A stretch of 27,375 nucleotides of DNA, from assembly GCA_049515175.1 (NCBI GenBank), contig JBEKUI010000021.1, positions 1 to 27,375 on the forward strand, given 5' to 3'. The notes below the pieces were generated by a model. That model was given only the letters and a program-made list of their open reading frames with translations, was not told where the DNA came from and did not search any database. Of this stretch, positions 15,231 to 22,513 are shown piece after piece. Source of the stretch: JACQNR01 sp049515175 (GTDB lineage: Bacteria > Acidobacteriota > Terriglobia > UBA7540). The first letter of the stretch is position 1. Each line of letters begins with the position of its first letter. The translations under genes were made by a program, and so were the position numbers.

Positions 15231-16544
15231 TTACTCCCTGCTTCCTACACCGTGCTTTCCAACTTTCAACTCCCACACCGAAATGATCGGCACGGCTTTC
15301 GAGAACAGAACATAGAGTAGCGCCATGCCGGCAAAGGTTCCCGACATGATGGTGATTTCCACCCAAGTCGGCCGATAATCTCCCCAACTGTAAGGGAGGT
15401 ACTTGTGCGAGAGCGAGGGAACGATAATCAGGAAGCGCTCGAGCCACATTCCGATCACGACCGCGAGCGAGGCGACAACCGTGCCGGTAATGGTTCGCAG
15501 CCGCTTGATGGCCAGGATGGGGAAGGGAATCAGAAAATTGCACACCACCATTGTCCAGAAAAGCGGCGCGAAGGGGCCGCGCTGCGTAGCCCAGACAACC
15601 ACCATCTCCGCCGGATCGTTGCCGTACCACGCCGTCAGGCGCTCGGCGAAGACGAAATAGACCCACAGCAGGCTCATCATGAGCAGCAGCTTGCCGAGAT
15701 TATCGAAGTGCACCGGCTGCAGGTATTCTTCGAGGTGCAGAAACTTGCGCAGCAGCGCCATGGCGATGATCAGTCCCGCGATGCCGCTGAAGATCGCCCC
15801 CGCCACGAAATAGGGGCCGAAGATCGTGGAGTGCCACATCGGCACGGGCGCCATAGCGAAATCCCAGGAAACGATGGTGTGGACCGACACCGCCACGGGA
15901 ATGATGGCGATGGCCATGATGTGCATGGCGGACTCGAGCCGCGCCCATTGCCGCGGCGTGCCGCGCCAGCCCAGTGCCAGAATCGTGTAGACCCTCCTCC
16001 GCCAACCCTCCGCTTTATCGCGCACCAGCGCCCAGTCGGGAATGATGGGCAGGGTCAGAAACACGACGCTCCCGATGAGATAGGTGTTGATGGCGAAGAA
16101 ATCCCACGCCAGGGGCGAGCGGAAGTTGGGCCAGATTTGGCGCTCCGAACCGTAGGGGATCAGCCAGAAGGCGAGCCATGGCCGCCCCAGGTGGATGATG
16201 GGGAACATCGCGCCGATGGAGAGCGCAAACGCCGTAATCACTTCCGCGCAGCGCGTCACCGGCCGCCGCCAAGTGGCGTTGGCGAGGCGCAGAATCGCCG
16301 AGATCAACGTGCCCGCGTGGCTGATGCCGATCCAGAAAACAAAATTGGTGATATCGAACGCCCAGAAGACGGGGCGGCGAATGCCCCACACGCCGATGCC
16401 CGTGTACACCTGATAGGCGTAGGCCGCGAACGCCGCCACGACGAACGCGCCCAGAAACGCGACGACCGCGAAGAACTTCCAGGAGGTCTGGAAGATCGGC
16501 CGCAGCAAGTCTTCGGTAATCTGGTTAGGAGTTTTCTCCGTCAT
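15231..16544 (-). CDS. actC: NrfD/PsrC-like quinol-oxidising membrane subunit, ActC
   Basis: 437 residues with about ten hydrophobic helices, of the NrfD family. Features: an N-terminal amphipathic stretch, FWAFDITNFVFWIGISHAGTLISAILRL (conserved His-containing helix), FPIIHLGRPWLAFW, AVSVHTIVSWDFA and WVEITIMSGTFAG near the end, all typical of ActC. It oxidises menaquinol or ubiquinol at the periplasmic side and passes electrons to the iron-sulfur subunit. The ATG at 16544 overlaps the end of actB2 by 20 bases, implying coupled translation. No heme motif is present, as expected. Confidence 0.92.
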   Translation of the reverse strand: MTEKTPNQITEDLLRPIFQTSWKFFAVVAFLGAFVVAAFAAYAYQVYTGIGVWGIRRPVFWAFDITNFVFWIGISHAGTLISAILRLANATWRRPVTRCAEVITAFALSIGAMFPIIHLGRPWLAFWLIPYGSERQIWPNFRSPLAWDFFAINTYLIGSVVFLTLPIIPDWALVRDKAEGWRRRVYTILALGWRGTPRQWARLESAMHIMAIAIIPVAVSVHTIVSWDFAMAPVPMWHSTIFGPYFVAGAIFSGIAGLIIAMALLRKFLHLEEYLQPVHFDNLGKLLLMMSLLWVYFVFAERLTAWYGNDPAEMVVVWATQRGPFAPLFWTMVVCNFLIPFPILAIKRLRTITGTVVASLAVVIGMWLERFLIIVPSLSHKYLPYSWGDYRPTWVEITIMSGTFAGMALLYVLFSKAVPIISVWELKVGKHGVGSRE

Positions 16545-17244
16545 GCCACGACTCGCGTTCGAGATAGATCACTTTGGGTTGTGTGCCAAGCTCTTCGAGC
16601 AATCTTGTCGCGCGATTCGATTTCGCGAGGCGCGCCACTTCGCTAGCGGGATCGTTCAGATCGCCGAACACCAGCGCCCGCGGCGCGCAGGTCTGCGCGC
16701 AGGCCGGTTGAATCTCACCGTCCTTGAGTTCGCGTTTCTCCGCCTGGGCGTCGATCTCCGCCGCCTTGATGCGCTGTACGCAGAACGTGCACTTCTCCAT
16801 CACCCCCACCTCGCGGACGGAAACGTCCGGGTTCAATTGCAGGTGGAGCGGCTTCTCCCACACCGGATTGTAGAAGTTGAAGAAGCGGACGTTGTAGGGG
16901 CAGGCATTCGCGCAGTAGCGTGTCCCAATGCAGCGATTATAGACCTGGCCGTTCAGCCCTTCGCTGGTGTGATAGCTCGCGTACGTCGGGCAGACGGGCT
17001 CGCAGGGCGCCGCGTCGCACTGCTGGCAGAAGACGGGGCGGAACTTCGCGCGCACGTCGGGGAACTCGCCCTCGTAGTAGCGTTCGACGCGAATCCAGTG
17101 CACGGCGCGGCCGATGGCCGCTTCCTTCGCGCCCACGGTTGGAATGTTGTTCTCGGCGTGGCACGCCACGACGCAGGCTTCACAGCCCGTGCAGCGGTCG
17201 AGGTCCACGACCATGGCCCACTTCTTTTGCGGTTTCGGTTCCAT
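16525..17244 (-). CDS. Ferredoxin-type iron-sulfur subunit (ActB2, HybA-like)
   Basis: 239 residues. Four cysteine groups can be seen: CTGCEACVVACH (18-29), CQQCDAAPCEPVCP, CIGTRYCANACPYN, and CTFC...CAQTCAP. They would bind three or four FeS clusters (up to 4x[4Fe-4S], one possibly [3Fe-4S] as in ACIII). It lacks its own export signal, so it must travel with its Tat-exported partner actB1. In textbook ACIII this module is the C-terminal half of one ActB chain; here it is a separate gene starting 13 bases after the actB1 stop. ATG 17244 is chosen because the earlier in-frame ATG lies inside actB1 and the KKWAMVVDLDRCTGC family start follows directly. Confidence 0.9.
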   Translation of the reverse strand: MEPKPQKKWAMVVDLDRCTGCEACVVACHAENNIPTVGAKEAAIGRAVHWIRVERYYEGEFPDVRAKFRPVFCQQCDAAPCEPVCPTYASYHTSEGLNGQVYNRCIGTRYCANACPYNVRFFNFYNPVWEKPLHLQLNPDVSVREVGVMEKCTFCVQRIKAAEIDAQAEKRELKDGEIQPACAQTCAPRALVFGDLNDPASEVARLAKSNRATRLLEELGTQPKVIYLERESWHDGENS

Positions 17245-17257
17245 ACGTGTCTCTGCT

Positions 17258-19531
17258 TTACCTGTGTTCGTGCGGATGTTCTCGCAGTTCCGCTCCAAAC
17301 AACGCCAGCTTGCCTTCGCCCACTTTCGTGATCTTTACTCGCGTCGCCGCCCAGGCGAGGGAACCCGTCTCCGGCACGACCATCGGTGCGAGAATTGAGA
17401 TCGGGTTCGCTCCTCGCCCGCTCGCGTAGCGGGTATAGTTTGTGTGGCCCTGTCCAACCGGCATCGCGATCACATCCGGCGCAATGCCGGGATTGATTAG
17501 CGCCGGCGCCTGCAACTTCCCATGCTGTGACTCCACCTCGACCTGGTCACCTTGCTTGATTCCCAGCCGCTCCGCAGTCTTCGTATTGATCTCCACCCAG
17601 GAACTCCACATGGCCGTAGAAAGCGGGTCGGGCGTTTCCTGCAGCCACGGAAGATGTGCCAGTGAGCCGTCGGAGAGCAACGGTGAGGCGCAGAGCAAAA
17701 AGCAAAACGGAGAGTCCTCCTTGTGGTCTGCCCGGGCTGCTCCCACCGGGGCGAATCGCTGCCTGGTTTCCGGAGGTCTGGCCGGTGCCGGTCGGATTTC
17801 TGTGCTCCACCATCCTCCCTGCGCGAGCAGCTTGTTCCAGAACTCGTCGGAGTCCTTGGCAGCGAGCGACCCGGGAAGGGCCTGCAGAGCTTTCGCGCCG
17901 GTCTTGAGCGCTTCCTCGTAGGTTTTCCACGGCAGGGCATCAGCCACCGGACCGCCCAGCCGGTGTGCGACGTCAAGGAGCACGTCCAGCATGGCGCGCG
18001 TATTGTGCAAAGGCCGCACGGCCGGGGCCGCGATACTCACGACGGCGTGCTGAGCGCCCGCCTCGGGCGTGCTATCGACCCACGATTCGAGGGGAGAGTG
18101 GTCCGGCAGAACCAGATCGGCAAAAACGCTCGTGTCGTCCAGAAAATTGCCGAAACTCGCGATGAACGGAATCCGCTGGAGGGCATCGCGAATTTTCCAC
18201 GCGTCCCCGAGTCCAAAAACGGGATTTGCCTGATCAAGGAGAAGGGCCGCGACTGGCGGTGTTTCCCTCGAGTCCTTGGGAGCAAGAAGCCCGAGCCGTT
18301 CGGCGATGCTTTCCGGGCGGCGAGTCGTCGCAGGCTTCGGCTGCGCCATCGGCGGTTGCGGCGTGAAGAGAACTCCGCCAGGCTTCTCAACACTGTCCAG
18401 AAGAGCGTTCAGCGCATTAACTGCCAGTGCCCTCGCGAGGCCGTCAGGAGTTGCCAGCGGAGCCCCGCCGATTAAGGCAACGGCCGGCGTGTGGGCGGCC
18501 AGTTCCCGCGCCAGGCGAGTAATGACCTCGGCGGTCACTCCAGTCCTCGGCGCGATCTCTTGCGGGCTGTAGGCGGCTAGGCCGCTCGACCATCCCTCAA
18601 TGAGAGACCCAGCGCGACCAGCCGCAGCGCCGGTGTGCAGCTTCTCCTTCATGATCACGTGCGCGAGACCCAGCGCCAGGATTCCCTCGCTTCCCGGCCG
18701 GGCCGGGATCCATTCGTCGGCGTTCGCGCCGGTTTGGGACAGCCGCGGCTCGACCATGACGAATTTCGTGCGCTGGCCAGGCCGCCCTTGCCGCATCTTC
18801 CCGAAAGCCACGGCTTGCGCGACCGGCGAGTTCCACGTGCCCAGAAAGTCCGCGCCGAAACCAATGACGTAGTTGGCGCGCGCCAAATCGTAAGTGGGCA
18901 CCTGCGGCCGGCCAAAACTCAATTCGTTGGCGCGCCGCAACACGGCCTCATCAAACACTTCGAACGCGATTGCAGGCGGAGCTCCATAGGTGCTCAGGAA
19001 GCGCTCAATCAGCTCCCGGCGCTGGCCGCGCAATGGGTTGGTGAGGAAGGACAGCGAGGCTTGCTGCTTCGCGGCCTGAAGCTCCTGAAGCTTTGCAACG
19101 AGTTCCTTGATGGCGTCGTCCCAACTGATTTCCTGAAATTGGCCGGAGCCGCGCGGGCCGGTGCGCTTGAGCGGACCTTTGATTCGGTCGGGGTGATAGG
19201 TGACTTGCAGCATTGCCTGGCCGCGCGGGCAAAGCTTGCCCTGACTGATGGGGTGTTTGGGATTGCCTTCGATCTTTTTCGCAAGGCCCATTTTCATGAT
19301 GCCGAGTGTGCCGTTGCGAATGACTTCGGCGTCGCCATCCATAACTTTGACAAGCGTGCCGCAGCCCGCCGGGCAGAGCGTGCAAATGCTCGGTTTCCAC
19401 GTGGCGACGCCCGGCATTAGCTCCTCTTCCGGGATGAAGCGGATGAGCTGCACGTCGGGCTGGCCGCAACTGTCGAGCGCCGCTGTCGCGCCGGTTATCG
19501 CCGAGATTTTGATGAAGTCACGACGTTCCAT
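17258..19531 (-). CDS. Tat-exported molybdopterin-oxidoreductase-like subunit (ActB1 / QrcB-like)
   Basis: 757 residues. RRDFIK near the N-terminus is a twin-arginine signal, followed by AITGATAALDSCG. Residues 50-101 carry C-x2-C-x3-C-x43-C (CTLCPAGC..KLCPRG), the N-terminal [4Fe-4S] motif of the molybdopterin family. Then come WDDAIKEL, PRLSQTGANADEWIPARPGSEG and a C-terminal molydopterin-binding-like barrel (INTKTAERLGIKQGDQVEVESQHG). In ACIII this half binds no molybdenum and, as I recall, lacks that cysteine set, so the retained motif is closer to Qrc or polysulfide-reductase subunits. Active-site Mo ligand not identifiable. ATG 19531 is chosen over the frame start 19570 because the Tat motif begins there; heptamer repeats rather than a ribosome site precede it. 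Confidence 0.88.
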   Translation of the reverse strand: MERRDFIKISAITGATAALDSCGQPDVQLIRFIPEEELMPGVATWKPSICTLCPAGCGTLVKVMDGDAEVIRNGTLGIMKMGLAKKIEGNPKHPISQGKLCPRGQAMLQVTYHPDRIKGPLKRTGPRGSGQFQEISWDDAIKELVAKLQELQAAKQQASLSFLTNPLRGQRRELIERFLSTYGAPPAIAFEVFDEAVLRRANELSFGRPQVPTYDLARANYVIGFGADFLGTWNSPVAQAVAFGKMRQGRPGQRTKFVMVEPRLSQTGANADEWIPARPGSEGILALGLAHVIMKEKLHTGAAAGRAGSLIEGWSSGLAAYSPQEIAPRTGVTAEVITRLARELAAHTPAVALIGGAPLATPDGLARALAVNALNALLDSVEKPGGVLFTPQPPMAQPKPATTRRPESIAERLGLLAPKDSRETPPVAALLLDQANPVFGLGDAWKIRDALQRIPFIASFGNFLDDTSVFADLVLPDHSPLESWVDSTPEAGAQHAVVSIAAPAVRPLHNTRAMLDVLLDVAHRLGGPVADALPWKTYEEALKTGAKALQALPGSLAAKDSDEFWNKLLAQGGWWSTEIRPAPARPPETRQRFAPVGAARADHKEDSPFCFLLCASPLLSDGSLAHLPWLQETPDPLSTAMWSSWVEINTKTAERLGIKQGDQVEVESQHGKLQAPALINPGIAPDVIAMPVGQGHTNYTRYASGRGANPISILAPMVVPETGSLAWAATRVKITKVGEGKLALFGAELREHPHEHR

Positions 19532-19534
19532 AAG

Positions 19535-19700
19535 AGCAGTGGACAGTGAATAGTGAACAGTGCACAGCAAAGGGCGAAACTAGAAACTGGAAAATGGAAA
19601 TTCGAAAAACGAAAATCAACCCCCAAGAAGCGATAAACGAAAACTCAAAGCGAAAAGTGAAAACCTCAGCACCCAAATCCGAACCCCCAATCCCCAGCCC
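19535..19700. repeat. A-rich degenerate word tract and heptamer repeats between actA and actB1
   Basis: Directly upstream of actB1 four 7-base units of the form nnYAGTG (plus strand 19535-19562) stand where a ribosome site would be. Beyond them are words such as GAAACTAGAAACTGGAAAATGG and GAAAAACGAAAATC. On the minus strand the far end reads GGGGATTGGGGGTTCGGATTTGGGTG broken into short words, matching words in the 2290-2640 tract. The stretch is non-coding, and transcribed if the operon starts at actA. Confidence 0.7.
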
Positions 19701-20309
19701 CTAAAAGTGGCATGTAATGCAATCCACCGACGCCTTCTTTTGCTTGTGGCAGTCAAGGCAGAAGCCCATGTTCAGATTTACGGCGCGCACGGCAACGGTT
19801 TGCTGGGTCATATCGCCGTGGCAGGTCTTGCACTCGACGCTGGCGCGAATGTGCGGCGCGTGGTTGAACTTGACATGCGCCGAAGGCGGATAGTCGTAAA
19901 CGCGTTGCCAGGGAATGTCTTCGCCGCGCGCCTGGTAGGCCGCCAGTTTCTTGATCTCCGGTTTCTCTGTGGCGATCGCCTGATGGCAGGTCATGCAGAC
20001 TTCCACGCCGGGAATGCTCGCCACCGGGCCCTTCTCCACCTGGACGTGACAGTCCACGCACTGCATGCTGTTCGCGAGGTGAACCTTGTGCGTGTAGGCG
20101 ATGGGCTGGACTGGGTCGCGCCGCACGTTGAAGAATTCGCGCATGGCGTCGAGCACGGTGGGGTGAGCGGGCGTAAACACCGGCGACGTGGACGGATTTG
20201 CGCGCTCGCAAGGGGCCTCCGCCATGACCCTTGCGGCAACGAGAGCGAGGCCCGCGACGAGAGCGGCAATCGCCAGGAGAAACCAACGCCGATGCGGTAG
20301 GCGCGCCAA
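19701..20309 (-). CDS. actA: Pentaheme cytochrome c, ActA
   Basis: 202 residues from TTG 20309. MARLPHRRW then a hydrophobic helix forms a membrane anchor or signal, and the rest is periplasmic. Five CxxCH heme motifs are visible (CVDCH, CMTCH, CKTCH, CLDCH, CITCH) with additional His residues for axial ligands (THKVHLAN, FNHAPHIR). This spacing and count match ActA of alternative complex III, which hands electrons to soluble cytochrome c. The frame is open to ATG 20414, but that ATG lies upstream of the predicted promoter (20353-20381), and the extra 35 residues are basic and signal-less. TTG 20309 gives a clean signal, so it is preferred. First gene of the operon. Confidence 0.88.
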   Translation of the reverse strand: MARLPHRRWFLLAIAALVAGLALVAARVMAEAPCERANPSTSPVFTPAHPTVLDAMREFFNVRRDPVQPIAYTHKVHLANSMQCVDCHVQVEKGPVASIPGVEVCMTCHQAIATEKPEIKKLAAYQARGEDIPWQRVYDYPPSAHVKFNHAPHIRASVECKTCHGDMTQQTVAVRAVNLNMGFCLDCHKQKKASVDCITCHF

Positions 20310-20352
20310 ATTGCTTTTACCTGCCCTGAAAGGCCTCCATTGAGAGACGACA

Positions 20353-20381
20353 ATGTTACACAGCGTCTTGCGCCGTGTAAA
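20353..20381 (-). promoter_or_regulatory. Sigma70-type promoter of the actA operon
   Basis: Reading the minus strand: TTTACA (20381-20376), 17-base spacer, TAACAT (20358-20353). Predicted start is near 20346, which places ATG 20414 outside the transcript and supports TTG 20309 as the actA start. A perfect TTGACA also lies upstream (plus 20432-20437) but has no -10 partner at the right spacing. Confidence 0.5.
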
Positions 20382-20455
20382 CACTTTGCGCCAAGTCGTG
20401 CCGCGGCACGCCACGAGAGGGTTAGATTTTTGTCAAAAGAGGGTCAGTTCGGCCT

Positions 20456-20506
20456 GGTAGCGGTGAGTTTACCTCGCCAATTGACGGCGTAAAGCCGTCG
20501 CTACAT
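20456..20506. repeat. Double hairpin repeat (GGTAGCGG unit plus GACGGC hairpin)
   Basis: 20456-20478 is a 23-base unit (starting GGTAGCGGTGAG) that recurs at 23955-23977 with four differences, all transitions. It folds as GGTGAG / CTCGCC. Next, GACGGC (20483-20488) and GCCGTC (20494-20499) pair around GTAAA, followed by GCTACA, the complement of the TGTAGC lead of other repeats here. Confidence 0.65.
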
Positions 20507-20557
20507 TGAACCGGCCCGCCACCCCCTGAGGAGTTGCTTGGTTCACGCCGATCTTGC

Positions 20558-20566
20558 TGGTAGAAT
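20558..20566 (+). promoter_or_regulatory. Extended -10 promoter of the GNAT gene (TGGTAGAAT)
   Basis: TG at 20558-20559, one base, then TAGAAT at 20561-20566; weak TTGGTT at 20538-20543 with 17-base spacing. Start near 20573 makes the ATG at 20581 almost leaderless and rules out the earlier TTG at 20554. Confidence 0.5.
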
Positions 20567-20580
20567 CACATTCGGCTGCC

Positions 20581-21126
20581 ATGGAACCTGTACCCAATTC
20601 ACAATCTCCAACACCGCGCCCGCAATTGCAGATTCGCCCTGCCGAAAGGCGCGATGCCGCGGCCATTGCCAGCATCTATCACCAGGCGACGCAGGATGGG
20701 TTGGCGTCGTTCGAGGATTTTCTGGTCACGGCGGAGGACCGCGAGCGCTGGGTGCAGGAGCACTCGGGACCGTATCCACTGCTCGTGGCGGAGTTGCGGG
20801 GCGATATCCTGGGTTGGGCGTCGCTCAGCCCTTATCACATCCGCCCGCGCGTCGAGGGGGTCGTGGAACTCCTCATCTATATCGAGCGCGATTTCCGGCG
20901 GCACGGGGTGGGAAGGGAACTGATGCGCGCGCTGCAAACGGCGGCGCGCTCCGCCGGGCACCGCAAGATCATCGGCCGGCTGGTCGCTCACAACGAGGCG
21001 GGGCGAACCCTCTGCCGCCTGACGGGCTGGCGGGAAGTCGGCCTCCACCTCAAGCACACCCGCATCGACGGCCGCTGGCACGACGTGGCCATCGTGGAAT
21101 ACCTGATCCCCGAAAATCTGACGTAG
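20581..21126 (+). CDS. GNAT-family N-acetyltransferase
   Basis: 181 residues. The LQIRPAERRDAAAIASIYHQAT opening and the RRHGVGRELMRALQTAA acetyl-CoA pyrophosphate loop (Arg/x/x/Gly/x/Gly, about 106-121) mark a GNAT acetyltransferase. GRLVAHNEAGRTLCRLTGWREVG and WHDVAIVEYLI resemble the phosphinothricin / methionine-sulfoximine acetyltransferase branch. It would transfer an acetyl group from acetyl-CoA to the amine of a small molecule; the substrate is not certain. ATG 20581 is used, not the TTG at 20554, because the latter precedes the likely start of transcription. Its TAG stop is the first three bases of a TAGCGCCCGCC element. Confidence 0.88.
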   Translation: MEPVPNSQSPTPRPQLQIRPAERRDAAAIASIYHQATQDGLASFEDFLVTAEDRERWVQEHSGPYPLLVAELRGDILGWASLSPYHIRPRVEGVVELLIYIERDFRRHGVGRELMRALQTAARSAGHRKIIGRLVAHNEAGRTLCRLTGWREVGLHLKHTRIDGRWHDVAIVEYLIPENLT

Positions 21127-21153
21127 CGCCCGCCTTCAGGTGACCCATGCCTT

Positions 21154-21215
21154 TGTAGCGCCGGGCTTTAGCTCGGCACCGTCTGCGGGATGCCGGCCCG
21201 AAGGCCGGCGCTACA
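21154..21215. repeat. TGTAGCGCCGG terminal-inverted-repeat hairpin element
   Basis: TGTAGCGCCGG (21154-21164) and CCGGCGCTACA (21205-21215) are exact inverted copies. Inside, GCCGGCC (21192-21198) pairs with GGCCGGC (21203-21209) around CGAA. The TAG of the BNR gene (minus strand, 21213-21211) is part of the right repeat, and the GNAT stop (TAGCGCCCGCC, 21124) starts a related unit, so the convergent pair is separated by this family. It may act as a two-way terminator, although no T run is present. Confidence 0.7.
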
Positions 21216-22326
21216 CGACACTCGCCTCCAGCGACACGATGGAGGGCAGATGAACGGGCAGCATCTCCCAGGAATTTCCACTGTTGCGTGAGATGAGGAG
21301 CTCGCCGCTCGACGTCCCCACGTAGATGTTGCCCTCGTCACTGTCGGGCGAGGCTTCGCTGGCCGTCGCGTGCCGGAAGACATGCCAATAGGTATTCTTC
21401 TGGGGCAAGCCGCGTGTGAGCTTTTCCCACTTTCGCCCGCCATTCCGCGAGCGCCAGACCGCGAAGCCCCCATCCGGGGTGTAGCGATGCTCGGCGTCGA
21501 TCTCGGGCACCACATAGATCGTCCCCGACACGCGCGGGTGCCGGGCGATGGGGAAGCCGAAGCGTGAGGGCAGGCCGCGCGAAACGTCTTTCCATGTCGC
21601 GCCCGCATCGTCGCTGCGGTATTGGCCGCAGTGATTCTGCTGGTAGAGAACGTTGGGATTCACCGGGTCCATGGTCATGCGATGCACGCACTGGCCGACC
21701 TCCGGGAACTTCTCCGGCTGGAAATCCATGCGCACGCCCTTGTTGAAGGCCTGCCACGTCTGGCCATCGTCATCGGAGCGGAAGCAGCCGGCGGCGGAGA
21801 TGGCGACGAAAATCCGCTGCGGGTTCGCGGGATCAGGAACAATCGTGTGCACCATCATCCCGCCCGCGCCGGGGTTCCATTTGCCGCGCGTCGGATGTTC
21901 GGTGAGCGACCGGACTTCGGCCCAGTTCTTGCCGCCGTCGTCGCTGCGAAAGAGCGCGCCGGGATCCACACCGCACCACAGCACGTTGGACCCGGAATCG
22001 CAGTCCGGGAAGATATTCCATATTCGAGCCAGCTTCAGCCCGCGATCCTCGGCAAATCCCAGCCCGGCGCTCGACTTCTGCCATTTCTTCCCGCCATTGG
22101 TCGAGACGTGAAGCTCATTCCCCCACCAGGCGTTGTTGGCGGCGGCGAAAATGTGGCCGTTGCGGGGGTCACGGACGAGGTGGTTCACCTCACAACTGGT
22201 GAAGAACGGCCCATCGATTCGCCAAGTCTTGCGACGCAGATCACTGCGAAAGATGAATCCCTCCTTGCGGGTTCCCACGAGCAACTCGACTTGCCGCGGA
22301 TGCGATGCTTTCCCCCGACCAGGCAT
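21211..22326 (-). CDS. BNR / sialidase-like repeat beta-propeller protein, cytosolic
   Basis: 371 residues. It contains at least six BNR (Asp-box) motifs: STNGGKKW, SDDGGKNW, SDDDGQTW, SDDAGATW, SRNGGRKW and SRNSGNSW. Each lies on a blade of a predicted sialidase/VPS10-like propeller. It opens with QVELLVGTRKEGFIFRSD, the first blade, and has no signal peptide. Unlike most BNR proteins it therefore appears to act in the cytoplasm. No sialidase Arg triad or RIP motif is clear, so glycosidase activity is not supported; this type is often annotated as exo-alpha-sialidase or glycosyl hydrolase only by fold. AAGGAGGAG lies 6-7 bases before the ATG. Stop TAG lies in the repeat at 21154-21215. Function unknown. 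Confidence 0.85.
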   Translation of the reverse strand: MPGRGKASHPRQVELLVGTRKEGFIFRSDLRRKTWRIDGPFFTSCEVNHLVRDPRNGHIFAAANNAWWGNELHVSTNGGKKWQKSSAGLGFAEDRGLKLARIWNIFPDCDSGSNVLWCGVDPGALFRSDDGGKNWAEVRSLTEHPTRGKWNPGAGGMMVHTIVPDPANPQRIFVAISAAGCFRSDDDGQTWQAFNKGVRMDFQPEKFPEVGQCVHRMTMDPVNPNVLYQQNHCGQYRSDDAGATWKDVSRGLPSRFGFPIARHPRVSGTIYVVPEIDAEHRYTPDGGFAVWRSRNGGRKWEKLTRGLPQKNTYWHVFRHATASEASPDSDEGNIYVGTSSGELLISRNSGNSWEMLPVHLPSIVSLEASVV

Positions 22327-22391
22327 GATTCTCCTCCTTCGAGTAGTTATCGGACGATTCGATCAAATGTTGCACAGCCCCTGAGATACTA

Positions 22392-22423
22392 ATTTTAGTA
22401 GCAGATTTTCGCCGCAAAGCCAA
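22392..22423 (-). promoter_or_regulatory. Weak promoter upstream of the BNR gene
   Basis: On the minus strand: TTGGCT (22423-22418), then TGCTACTAAAAT with TAAAAT at 22397-22392. The 17-base-spaced hexamer is TACTAA; TAAAAT sits 20 bases away. Either could serve, so the call is tentative. Confidence 0.35.
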
Positions 22424-22513
22424 CTGCCATTTTGCATTTCCCCTAGCGGGCCGGTCCGACGGGTGAAAGCACGTTGTTACGGAGGGTGGACGATGTCCCG
22501 CGGCGGCGCGGCG

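Noticed and set aside
15405..16646. 413-codon plus-strand frame opposite actC
   Set aside because: Extremely rich in Arg, His, Asp and Glu, mirrors the hydrophobic helices of actC; shadow.
16543..17331. 262-codon plus-strand frame opposite actB2
   Set aside because: Opposite four cysteine clusters of the ferredoxin subunit; shadow.
17258..19531. Catalytic formate dehydrogenase or polysulfide reductase
   Set aside because: The partner set (pentaheme ActA, DUF3341, monoheme cytochrome) fits ACIII, and no Mo ligand could be identified; the FeS motif alone is not enough.
21211..22326. True sialidase
   Set aside because: Asp-boxes alone do not prove sialidase; no RIP motif, Arg triad or signal peptide is seen.
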